DNA from: Bisporella sp. PMI_857
Taxonomy: Eukaryota > Ascomycota > Leotiomycetes > Helotiales > Helotiaceae
Assembly: GCA_021307315.1 (NCBI GenBank)
Contig: JAJSPD010000025.1
Coordinates: forward strand, 1 to 64,000
Direction: 5' to 3'
Length of the DNA stretch: 64,000 nt
This document shows positions 10,463 through 20,697 of the stretch, in pieces (position 1 is the first letter of the stretch; each line of letters begins with the position of its first letter). The translations under genes and the position numbers were made by a program. The notes under the pieces were generated by a model. That model ran no database searches. It was not told the origin of the DNA and worked only from the letters and a program-made list of their open reading frames with translations.

Positions 10463-11614
10463 ATGCCAGAAAACAACGCCGAAAACAGCGTCCCTCTGCT
10501 CGAGATCAATGGCAAAGATGAGACAGCCCATCCCAAGATCGACGACGATGTGGAAGCGCAGCCAGTGTCCCCTCCCGCCAGCACGGGACTGGGCCGGAAG
10601 TTCCTGATCTGGACTGTTATCAACATGGCGGCCACCATCGGGATTGTGTTTACGAACAAGGCTATCTTTGATGACCCCGACTTCAAGTTGATGCAGACGG
10701 CGTTTGCGAGTTTTCACTTCGTCTGTACGGGCTTGACGCTGTATGTGGTGAGCCGGCCGTCGGTAGGGGCTTTTGTACCGAAACGGGCTGGGCTTGTTGA
10801 GATGCTTCCTGTAGGTGCAAATTTTACTCTCAGACGATCGAACTCCATAGCTAATCATGTACAAAGTTGGCCTTGTCGATGTGCCTCAACGTCGTCTTGC
10901 CAAATCTGTCGCTGGCCTTTTCCACAGTCACGGTATATCAGCTCTGCCGCGTCCTCCTAACGCCCATGACCGCCGTGATAAATTACGTCTTCTTCTCTGC
11001 CACTATCCCGCGCTCCGCCGCCCTGGTGCTGGTGCCCGTGTGCGCTGGCGTCGGCATCACCTCCTACTATGACACCAAGCCCGCCGCCGACGCCGCCGTG
11101 CAAACCACCAGCACCATCGGCATCTTTTTTGCTCTTTCTGGCGTCTGCGCTAGCGCGGCTTACACCGTGCTCATCGGCGCTTACCACAAGAAACTGCAGA
11201 TGTCCTCCTCGCAACTGCTCTTCAATCAAGCCCCTATCGCATCCGCTATGCTCCTCTTCTGCATCCCGGTCATGGATCGCATTCCTGTGCTGGAAAATGT
11301 ACCGTTGTCGAGGTGGTTGATGATTTTGATGAGCGGCGGCTTTGCGAGCTTGATCAATATCTCGCAGTTCTTCATTGTGAATTCATCAGGGCCAGTTACG
11401 AGTACGGTGGTGGGCCATTTGAAGACCATCTCCATTGTAGCTATTGGGTGGACGATCAGTGGGAGAGGAGTTACGGATATGAGTGCCATAGGAGTGCTTA
11501 TGACGGTTGGTGGCATCATAGGGTATGATTAATTTCCTTTGAAATTTGAATTTGGACAACGTAGCTGACATCTATAGATATTCATACATTATGCTGCAAA
11601 GCCGCAAGAAGTAA
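10463..11614 (+). CDS. TPT-domain nucleotide-sugar transporter (SLC35-like) 1
   Basis: Three exons: 10463-10810, 10867-11522 and 11578-11614 (346 residues). After a polar ~45-residue N-terminus, about ten hydrophobic segments follow, as in the drug/metabolite transporter superfamily. The pattern around VFTNKAIF, the NLSLAF/TVYQL stretch and the HLKTISIVAIGW segment match triose-phosphate-transporter-type nucleotide-sugar carriers. These exchange UDP- or GDP-sugars for nucleoside monophosphate across Golgi or ER membranes. The protein ends in a short Lys/Arg-rich tail that could act in ER retrieval. Its neighbour makes UDP-rhamnose, and the plant UDP-rhamnose/UDP-galactose carriers belong to this same superfamily, so UDP-rhamnose is a reasonable candidate substrate, by inference only. 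Confidence 0.85.
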
Positions 11615-11865
11615 GCGTCTCTTATGATGATTCTTGCTTCATATCTAGATACTATATAGCCGCTGACCTGGTCCGCCTTAATCTTTCTTCCCGTGTTTTC
11701 TTATCATTTGATCATTTCTTTGGTTGGACATGGCGCAAAAAATCTGATTAGGTGTACTAAATCTGTCACAATATTTTAAAACATCTAGGCGAGCGAGCAT
11801 CTTTCCTTTGTACGCAATATACCTTGTCATTGTATAATAATCAAGTAGATAGCGTTGAAGATCTC

Positions 11866-13072
11866 TCAGTTTTGAGAGAGCTGGCTGTACAAGGTGGCTC
11901 CGCCGAGAGCCAAAATAATACCCACTGAATCCTTCAATGTCAGAATCCTGCCTTCGCTCACCCATCCGTATGTAAGAATTATTATTGTTTTCACACTGGA
12001 TATTATCAGTTGAGTTGCTTGTTCGGGAGGGATGAACTGACTTAGATGCAACATTGAATGTCAAGGCACTCATTCGTCCAATGATCAGGAATTGTGACAA
12101 GTTTAACATTGCGGCTGCGAGTCCGGAAAAGAACAAAGCGACCACTGTGTCATGGGGTATCTTATCAACCTTTGGCATTGTGTCGAAGAATGGCACCAAG
12201 AAAGCAAGCAAAAACACTGATATCGGCGCTTGGTTCAGAAGTAACTGTGGACTCGAGACATTGAAGTCCTTGATTTTCTTCCCAATCCATACTTGGTAAA
12301 ATGCCGTGACTGTGAAGGCCGCCACGGCTATGGATGCGCCTAAAGTGGTCGTTCCAGCAGCTCCGGTGTTGGTGAGCGCGACGCCCATACATACACTCGC
12401 CAGAGCGCCAATTGTGAGGCCCGATATCGTCTTGCCAAGGTAGAGATATTGGAGGAGCGCAACACATGGGGTGGTCATGATCTTGGCAAGTCTTGAAGTA
12501 GGATTAGCGGATGTAGCGGCACGTCAAAGGGGTGGCTGGATCGGCATACTGGTAAAATCCAACGGAATTATAGGCCAAGCTGAGATTTCCGAGAACGAGG
12601 AACCCGGCAAAGAACAAGCATAGCGGAATCATTTGTAAGAATGGTAGGCGAATTGGGACAAATAGATTGAAGGGTGATCGGCTGGCGATCCATAATACAA
12701 TTGTTGTACATGTAAAATGCCACATTGCGAAGGAAATCTGCATGTTCTTCAATTGAGGGTCATGAAATATCCTGTTAGCAGTGATGGTGTTAGCTGCAGG
12801 GTCTATATAGCATGTCAAAGATAAACTGAGGCTTTATAGTGACAATTCTCAGGGAGTGAAATATAAACTCATTGAAACAACATATCTTACCAGTTGTTCA
12901 AGAAAACCAAAATAACGGTGCTTGCAATATTCAAGATTATACATGCACCGTCGATAATCTGTTTCCGCCCTCTTCCTGGAACCGTTTCTAGGCTCGTAGC
13001 AGCTGTGTCAAAATCATCGCTGATCAGTTTTCCCATCTCCATATCCCTTTCCAGGGCACTTTTAGAAGCCAT
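11866..13072 (-). CDS. TPT-domain nucleotide-sugar transporter (SLC35-like) 2
   Basis: Four exons: 13072-12891, 12771-12550, 12491-12042 and 11995-11866 (327 residues). The layout parallels transporter 1: a polar ~40-residue N-terminus, then about ten membrane segments, with matching blocks at NNWIFHDPQ, NLSLAYNSVGFYQ, LLLNQAPIS and VKTIIILTYGW. The two genes are convergent, with only 251 bp between their stop codons. The protein sequences are clearly related but far from identical, and intron positions differ, so this is an old paralogous pair rather than a recent tandem copy. A different substrate or membrane is likely. The acceptor of exon 2 and the weak donor of exon 3 are the least certain joins. 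Confidence 0.83.
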
Positions 13073-14012
13073 CGTGAATGGAGGTAGTAGGTTAGGACGA
13101 GACGTAAAAAAGCAGAGGTACTTCTGAAGTAGACGCGTTTTAGTTTGAGGCGGTGCTATCTAACCCTGTCATCTATGGCGAAAGTCATTTTATAACAGAA
13201 ACTAAAAGTTGTCACCAATTTCAAAATCTATGCGAAGTCCAGCCTCGGAAGTTGTCAGGGCACGAAATAAGTAATGTAGAGCAAGGCTGACGCCAAGATA
13301 TGCATCAATGTGGGTCACCTGCAAGGCTGGCATTTACCATTTTCTCTCATTCTTGGCGTACCAAAAGAGCTATGCGCGGACGCACTGCACCGCACTACAC
13401 CACACCACATTGGGATGGGTATTATAGAATACCAACCATTTTTAGCCTGATGTTCCTTAGTATGTATGCCAAGCCTACACTAGCTATAAAATCATAATAT
13501 AGTACTTACATATTTTGATAAAAAAAAATATATATACTCTTATACATTACAAAGGATAAAATTTGTGTATACTTTTTGGTGTATAATTCTACATAACTTT
13601 TGCGTATGTAACGAAATTATGCATGCATAAATTTATAGTCCAAGAGCTCGATATTATATTATAAATACGCCACATAATAAACAATTATGTATAATTATAT
13701 AAGCGCACCCCTAACACCCCACAACCGGGAAATCTGATTGCAGGCGAGGCAGAAGGCAGGGGCGCCAGGCTAAGAGGAGATGGGCCCGAAGAAGTGGGAA
13801 AGGAGAAAGAGAGCCCCCGTTTCTCTTCATTTGTGCGTTTCTTCAGACACAGTCAGCACTTTACTGCTGTTCAATCTTAACTCACGAGCAATTGCGAATC
13901 AACTTCCGCTCTCTGAAAGCTCGACGCTCCCATAGAAAGACGATTTACGCGGCGCAGAGTTGTACACAATCAAATCAATACCTCTAATCATAACATACAC
14001 CGCTTAGCTACA
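13073..14012. other. ERG9 upstream region with a ~240-bp AT-rich block
   Basis: Divergent promoter region between transporter 2 and ERG9. Bases ~13481-13720 are strikingly A/T-rich with runs such as A9 and TATATATA, in contrast to the more GC-rich sequence on either side. Past this block a purine-rich stretch (~13740-13815) lies closer to the ERG9 start. No gene is supported. Confidence 0.5.
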
Positions 14013-15611
14013 ATGGGTTTGCTGGGGCAGCTGTTGTACTTCTCGGTGCACCCGAATCAATTGAGGGCGATAATACAATGGTATAATTCCAAAACTTCTT
14101 TTCTCTCGTGTACATTCTAACACTCTGTAGGAAAGTATGGCACGACCCAGTCCACACCAGAAATCCGGAAAAGGAGTCTCCGACCCTCAGAGAATGCTTC
14201 AAATACCTTGACTTGACCAGCCGAAGTTTCAGCGCCGTCATTCAAGAACTCAATTCGGACCTCCTCGTCCCTATTTGCCTCTTCTACTTGATTTTGCGCG
14301 GACTAGATACCATTGAAGACGACATGACCATTCCTCTGGAGACAAAAGAGCCATTCTTGCGAAATTTTCAGGAAATAATTGAGAAAGAGGGCTGGACATT
14401 CAATGGCAATGGACCAGAGGAGAAGGACAGAGAGCTGCTGGTACACTTCGATGTTGTGATAGCCGAATTCAATAAGTTAAAGCCTGCATACAAGGCTATC
14501 ATCAAGGATATCACCAAGAAGATGGGTGATGGCATGGCTGATTATGCAAATAACGCAGAGCACAACATTAATGGAGTCAACACCATCAAGGACTATGAGC
14601 TTTACTGTCATTACGTTGCAGGATTAGTTGGAGATGGTTTGACCAGATTGTTTGTGGAGGGTGGGCATGCGCGACCAGCATTACTACAACGGCCAGAACT
14701 TGTCGAGTCTATGGGTCAGTTCCTACAGAAGACAAACATAATTCGTGATGTTCGGGAGGATTTCGATGATAAGCGGCGATTCTGGCCCAAGGAGGTCTGG
14801 TCGAAGTATGTCGACAAATTTGAGGACCTGTTCGACCCAAAGAATAGGAAGGCGGCCTTGAACTGCAGTTCAGAAATGGTGCTCATCTCATTACGGCATG
14901 CTGACGAGTGTTTATTTTACCTGGCTGGTCTCAAAGAACAAAGTGTTTTCAACTTTGCTGCTATCCCACAATCAATGGCTATTGCGACTCTGGAACTTGT
15001 TTTCCAGAACCCTGCAATTTTTGAAAGGAACATCAAGATCACGAAAGGGGATGCTTGTCACTTAATGATGCAGTCATCACAAAATCTACAGACAGTTTGC
15101 GAAGTATTCAAGGTCTACATCCGAAAGATACACGCGAAGAATACTCCTAAAGACCCTAATTTCTTGCAGATCAGCATCGCATTAGGGAAGGTAAGACATC
15201 TCGCCAGTATTCCAAGAAACATTCTTCTGACAATAGCAGGTGGAGCAATTCATCGAGTCTATTTTCCCATCACAGGATCCCAAAGCGATATCTCTCAAAT
15301 ATCAAGGGGAGGCCGCTGCTGTTGAGAAGAATAAGAAAGCAGCAGGAGCTGAGTCTGGCCAAGACAGCTGGTTCCTCGTCCTCGCAGTTGTCGGAACATT
15401 ATTCTTCATTTCAGCGATAATGGTTTGTAAATTCCTCACCTTTCAACTATAATGTACTAACATGCTCTAGATCGGTGCAGCCTACTTGGCTGGCGCACGG
15501 TTCGACGTAGCACTGAGCGAGCTGAAGAAAGGCACGATATTTCCACAGTATATTCCTGGTGGTCAAGACTCGCAGCGGATCGTTGCCAAGAACGACCGCC
15601 ACGAATTATAA
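14013..15611 (+). CDS. ERG9: Squalene synthase (farnesyl-diphosphate farnesyltransferase)
   Basis: Four exons: 14013-14080, 14131-15190, 15240-15422 and 15471-15611 (483 residues). The enzyme condenses two farnesyl diphosphates to presqualene diphosphate and reduces it to squalene, the first committed step to ergosterol, at the ER membrane. Both Mg-binding Asp-rich motifs are present: DTIED at residues 82-86 and DVRED at 229-233, followed by FDD. A C-terminal hydrophobic anchor occupies ~412-440, split by the last intron. Length agrees with fungal ERG9 (about 450-485). The third exon starts GTGGAGCAA and restores a [14 protein letters not shown] segment, supporting the join. A terpene synthase that draws on the same farnesyl diphosphate pool lies 38 kb away in the window. 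Confidence 0.97.
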
Positions 15612-16698
15612 TATTCATGATCCATCCTACATTTGGAGTTCGAGTTGATATTTGTCTACAGGGAAGTAAAGCGTCGCATTTTTTTGTATCATTGGCCCTT
15701 CGCCCAGCTTTTATCATAATCATAACGCGGATGCTATATAGCAAGTAATGGAAATAACCAGGATATCGTTCCCTTTTTAGTAATTCTAAGCGTAAGTGTA
15801 GTTCTCCAGCTGGAAATGTGTTGTATTAAATAGCACGGATGTCAAATTGCAAGTACAGTCCTTTCAATGACTGTTGGTTGTGCCGAAGATGTGCTGATAT
15901 CAAACTTCTTGAAACTGGGCCACCTGGCTGGGCCGGCAGTTGTGAATCTTACTTCTTGCATGAGGAGGAGCGATTGTCGGATTGCAAACATTTTTCTTTT
16001 CTATCTCTGATGCTAAGGTGTAATATATTCGAGAATTAGGTTTTGTCACTCGTGTTTCGTCTTTGATCAAGTGGTGGCCACCTTTTTCTATGACAGATTT
16101 TGCAGTTGTTGAACAAGTCGGTACCGGCTTACTTTAGAGATTGTAAATTAGGTTGTCGCAGATGTACCGTGGTTTGTGTTGCATCTTCAAACGAAATCGA
16201 ATCATTTTACTGTTAGGTGATGCCTGGGAATGCCTTTCTTATTATGTTTTGCAACTCTCTTCCTGCATAGTTTTATACACGTTCGTTCCCTTCGTTCTAA
16301 TTTCAGTATGCTTGTATGATATCTTCTAGCCAGGAGTCGGATGAATAATTCAAGGATCAATCAACTATAATTCATGGCAACGACAGTCTAGGCTCGCGGT
16401 TTCCTTACTATCCAAACAACACAGTTCTTCCTTACACAAATCTAGAGAGTGATTCTACCTATAATTTTGAATTGCAACTGCCAGTCTCTTGTAGATTCTC
16501 ATGCTCTGAATATGCCAGGACATGCTACCTTATCTACGTTCGTTCTGCTTATATACGAGCAGTAACATAGGTCCATGCTCTTAGATAGACCAGCTCTTAT
16601 TCCTGCGAACATTGACTTCCCTCGAAAAGCTAGAGATTGGGGAATATGGCTTATGCACCTAATATTTGGCTAGAATGGGGTTTTTCTGCTGAGAATGG
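15612..16698. other. Intergenic spacer downstream of ERG9
   Basis: About 1.1 kb without a supported gene; short ORFs here show no family features. It should include the ERG9 terminator and the promoter of the next gene. Confidence 0.5.
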
Positions 16699-17542
16699 AT
16701 GATGCTGGGCGACAATCGTTCTACATTCATTGCTTCTCAATCTTGCATCACAATCGTTGGAAAATTATCCAGAGGAGCGATTCCGCTTCCTTGATCTGCC
16801 TCCTGGGCTCCGCAACAGGGTCTATGAATACTATTTCGATCGCACACCTCCACATATAGAGTTTCATGACAGTCTGATTAGAGCTCCACGCACGGGTTGT
16901 GCTGCCATCATACATGCCAACAAACAGATTCATACAGAAACTGTACACCTCCTATATACTCGGCAAAGAGCTTTATCGCTTTTCTGTCTTGGGGCCCCAT
17001 CTTTGATTGATCAAGTAAACATCAGCGCAATTCGCGGTCCAGACTTTAAGATGATGAGGCAATGGTCGAACTTCCACCCCTATACTACAAGGCTCACTGT
17101 TAAATTTTCAAACGACCAGATCATGCACTCGTCAAGTCTTTTTCTTACCGATGGGATACCAGCCTCCCCCTCCATTAGTCGAATTGGGCCGGCACTAAGA
17201 CGAAATTCTTACAGGAATCTCGATGCGTTGATGGAATATATCACTGGGTTTGAGTCTCTTAGGCAGGTTCATATCTTCGATGCGTTCAACAGAAGTCACT
17301 ACCTTAGACAAAGGGACTGGCTGAGAAACTGCTTCAGAAAGATCATGCCGATATGGAAGCTTGGCCCACAGATATGCTTCGAAGTGACGATTCGGTTCAG
17401 GGTTAACAGGATAGTGAGCGATGGGCGGATAGGCAGCCGGAGGTCTCGTACGAGTAGGAGATTGTGGAAGCAGTACTTGTTAAATTACGATGAACACGGC
17501 GACCACAATGAGAGAGCGTCAATCGGGAACAGTTCACTCTGA
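16699..17542 (+). CDS. Fungal F-box-like/2EXR-type uncharacterised protein
   Basis: The main open frame (16703-17542) has a clear fungal signature near its start: FRFLDLPPGLRNRVYEYYF, an F-box-like motif common in uncharacterised ascomycete proteins, followed by a HANKQIHTET-like block. No in-frame ATG precedes it, since a TGA lies at 16700-16702. A two-exon model solves this: 16699-16717 joined to 16773-17542 through a 55-nt intron with GTTCTA...ATCCAG ends, giving 262 residues that start MMLGDNQERF. The donor is weak, so the start is uncertain. The C-terminal part is Arg-rich. Such proteins may act as substrate adaptors, but nothing here shows it. Confidence 0.65.
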
Positions 17543-18253
17543 TCACAAGGTGTGGAATTGAATAGGGCTATGTCAAAAATCAATTTGTGAATTACTCGCT
17601 GAAGATATTATCGGGTCCAGACTCGGTTTAACTGAGGACACAATTCCATGAGAGGCTGATGCTACCGAAGCTCGATAACATCTAGGTCCTCCGAGACCCG
17701 GCTATTTGTGATATTACCAAGTTGTTGCTACCCAGAAGCTCTTATTTGAAGTAGGATTGCCGAAGTTGGGACTCCGTGGCCTAGCAACTGGTAAGTTCAA
17801 GATTCTCCACATGCACATCCACATGTCAGTCGATCATCTTGATTTCGACGTCCACTTTGGAGTGTTGAGCTTTTAGCGCTGTCATTGAGTTTATAATCCA
17901 CATTAACTAATTTACTCCCTCCACAACCCCACCTGAGGATGACTTTAGGTGCTTTGTTCATCATAGTCAATCGGTTCTCCAAAGTCTATTCTAGCTTTCA
18001 TCACTCACAAGGATACGCGACGTTAATGATTCTTGACTTCACTTCCATACAAACACAACATATCCGAAAGTCTAGATTTTATCCTTTCATCTTGGCAATA
18101 CTCATATCTTGGAAACGTCTATCAAGCCAGTCTCTGTTCTCTTCTAACTAATCTCTGTTTCGAGTACAAAATTTCATTCTTCCCCATGTCTTACCACTCC
18201 AGACAGCCACTAAAATCAAATGCCCAACACTCCAAACAAATTAATCAATTAAC
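17543..18253. other. Intergenic spacer
   Basis: About 0.7 kb with only short, start-poor ORFs; nothing recognisable. Confidence 0.5.
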
Positions 18254-18823
18254 ATGCCCTACCTCCACTCCACTAATAGCGCCATCATGGGCCTGAACAA
18301 CTACGTCCTCACTCCTTGCAACTCCAATGTCCCAAGGGTTCAACACATCTGCGGTTGTGGAGACGAAAATTGCACGCCCAGCTCCAGCTCCCCATCAATG
18401 CCAGCGCTGCAGCACCGTCACACCAATACATCATCCGCACAACCCAGTTTCCCAGGGTCCTTGCTTCGACGCATGTCTTCTGTGACCGAGTACGTCAAGG
18501 CAAGCTGGCCTTCACGACCTACATTCATGCGAAGGCCGAGCGTGAGAAGAGGTGGCTCGCTTTCTGCAGGTCGAGAATTCAGACGACGAGGGTCATCCCC
18601 TCCAAATGAGATTTTGGAGAGGAAGGGCGGTTCGGATCACAGGCCGGAGGGTCCCTTTTATCATTCTGCGGATTTGGGGAATGAGGATTGTTACACTGGG
18701 TCACGCATCGAGGAGCGCGAGGTGGTTGCGACGGATGACGATGAGCCTGCTGGTCCGGTTCCTCGACGACCGAAGCTTCTGTTCAAGTGGAGTTCTTCAT
18801 TTAGCGGTAGACGTAGTGGTTAA
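18254..18823 (+). CDS. Hypothetical Ser/Arg-rich small protein
   Basis: Single-exon ORF of 189 residues with no family I recognise. The N-terminal third has a CGCGDENC cluster, the middle is Ser/Pro/Arg-rich with repeated RR pairs and phosphorylatable-looking RRxS sites, and the C-terminus is acidic then basic. No signal peptide or membrane segment is seen. Two ATGs (residues 1 and 12) could serve as start. Composition is more protein-like than the overlapping frames, but without conserved domains this is only a candidate gene. Confidence 0.45.
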   Translation: MPYLHSTNSAIMGLNNYVLTPCNSNVPRVQHICGCGDENCTPSSSSPSMPALQHRHTNTSSAQPSFPGSLLRRMSSVTEYVKASWPSRPTFMRRPSVRRGGSLSAGREFRRRGSSPPNEILERKGGSDHRPEGPFYHSADLGNEDCYTGSRIEEREVVATDDDEPAGPVPRRPKLLFKWSSSFSGRRSG

Positions 18824-19112
18824 CGGGGGCAGGTTGTGCTTCAAAAAGAGTGCTGTGTAGTGAGATGACGGGATCATATGAGAGAAATGTGGTTAGTGCC
18901 TGGAGGAGTGTCTTGCTGGACAAGCTGGAAAAGTTGGATTTCATGCTCACCTAAAAAGCGGGCTTTTAGGCTTGTGTCTGGCACAAAAAGAGTAATGATG
19001 AGATGGCTGAAAAGGTGATACCCTGGTCGAGGTCTACTTGCATATGGCTTAAGAAAACGATAGAATTGTGTCTGCGTGTTTGCTTCCGCCATTGAAAAAT
19101 GTGATTATCATT

Positions 19113-20473
19113 TCATATCTGTCGTATCTCTTTGCCTTTCATCTCGGGTCTTTCCACCTCCCATTCATCCCTCAATACCGCAAATAATACATCACCGAGA
19201 AGTAAACTCCACCCCAGGCTCCACACCAGAGTGATAGCGTAAAAGAAGTTGGCATTACCGCTTCCCGCGTAGATCCATAGGTAGTAGAAAGCTGGCCCTA
19301 GAAATGTTGCATATAGTACGATAGACGATTCCACAAATGTGTATTTCATCAACGGAAATACGTGACGATAAAGTGGAAGCATGGAAAGGAATAGGGAGGC
19401 GTCTGAGATGGAAGGATAAGGCTTGAAGATGGCGAACACACCGAAGACCATTGTTAGGACGAAGAGTGGCTGGGCGCGAAGACGTATGGTTAGGCCGCCG
19501 ACATAGGATGAGAGATGTAGCCAAAATACGCCAAGGAAGAAGTTTCGGAAGGAATCGAACATCTCGATGAAGAAGTACCACCAAAGGCCAACATTTGGGG
19601 TTAGGTCGGGAAGGAGAAGCTGTACACCGTAGGTTGATGCGATGAATTCCCAGGATCCAGTGATTAGGGATGACATCTGCAATAGCACGTATAGCGAGGC
19701 GGTGACTACTACTACACTGCCTGAAACAAACTTTAAAATTGAATCTGTCCGTTTCGAGAGAGGCTGCCGATCGAAGCAGAGAAGTACGAGAGGTGGAAAG
19801 AGAAGTATAGGGTACATAGACAGATACGATGCCAAGGAAAGGGCGAGCATTGAGTTGAAAGAGGCACCAACCACAGCCTTTGAAATGGCATGAAGTATGG
19901 CACAGGTCGTGAATACACTAGTTGGACGGCCCAAGCAGCTTCCAATAGTAAATGGATTAAAGAGAAAACTACGACTGTTAGCAATGGCCCCAAAGCTCTT
20001 ACAGGCGAGACTCACGCAGCTGCAACTGCATAACTGCTCCATCGTTTATCTTTCCTAGGAGACGTGTAGAGCTTTGAAGATCCGGCTTCTCCCGAATCTG
20101 CGATCTGCATGAGAGCATTTGCACTTAGAAGATCCACCAGTATGTACAACAAGTGCGTGAAGAATGGGTAGTTCGAAGAGCTTGGTAGAAGCGAGAAGAG
20201 AGTTAAGAGTAAAGGGGCTTGGTGATATACTCCGCCATCGTAAGGGGAAACATTATGGTTGTAAAGAAAAAGGCCTTCTTGTACTATATTCAATTAGCAT
20301 TCGTAAGAGCGCGTGCGAAAGATATCCTTACATCTCTTGAAGCTTGTCACTGGAGTAGACACCTCGACGCGACCAGTCAATAGATCCGGTAACGTTGGAA
20401 AGGAGGTAAATAGGAGTAACCGTACAGCTGCTGCCGCGCCAAAAAGCGTAGCTTTTCTCCTGTCGATGCTCAT
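19113..20473 (-). CDS. GPI transamidase subunit PIG-U/Cdc91 (Gab1)
   Basis: Three exons: 20473-20332, 20283-20016 and 19968-19113 (421 residues). PIG-U is an ER multi-pass subunit of the GPI transamidase complex, which attaches the GPI anchor to protein C-termini. About ten hydrophobic segments are visible. The signature segments include FKRLQEGLFLYNHNVSPYDG and VYHQAPLLLTLF near the N-terminus, NPFTIGSCLGRPTS after exon 2, and the GLWWYFFIEMFDSFR block characteristic of the family. Length fits fungal PIG-U (about 400-435). The gene is head to head with NOP7, with 224 bp between start codons. Confidence 0.93.
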
Positions 20474-20697
20474 GATTCTATATGTCCTAGTTGAAGGAAG
20501 TTTCGAACCACGACCATCGCTCTAAGGTCACAATGCCTGGATACGAAGGTTGTGCTCAACGTGGAGGTCAGAGCGGATAAAGCGGCCGCTTATTGTGGAA
20601 AGACTGCCGCATCCATAAAAAAAGTTGAAGGTTTATCGCAAAAATCCCCCTCCTCCAAAACTAGAAAGCCACAACTTAAATACGCAACACCGCAAAT
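20474..20697. promoter_or_regulatory. Short bidirectional promoter between PIG-U and NOP7
   Basis: Only 224 bp separate the two divergent start codons, so both promoters must overlap here. It contains a GC-rich centre (gcggccgc near 20583) and an A-rich run near 20618. No specific factor site is claimed. Confidence 0.5.
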
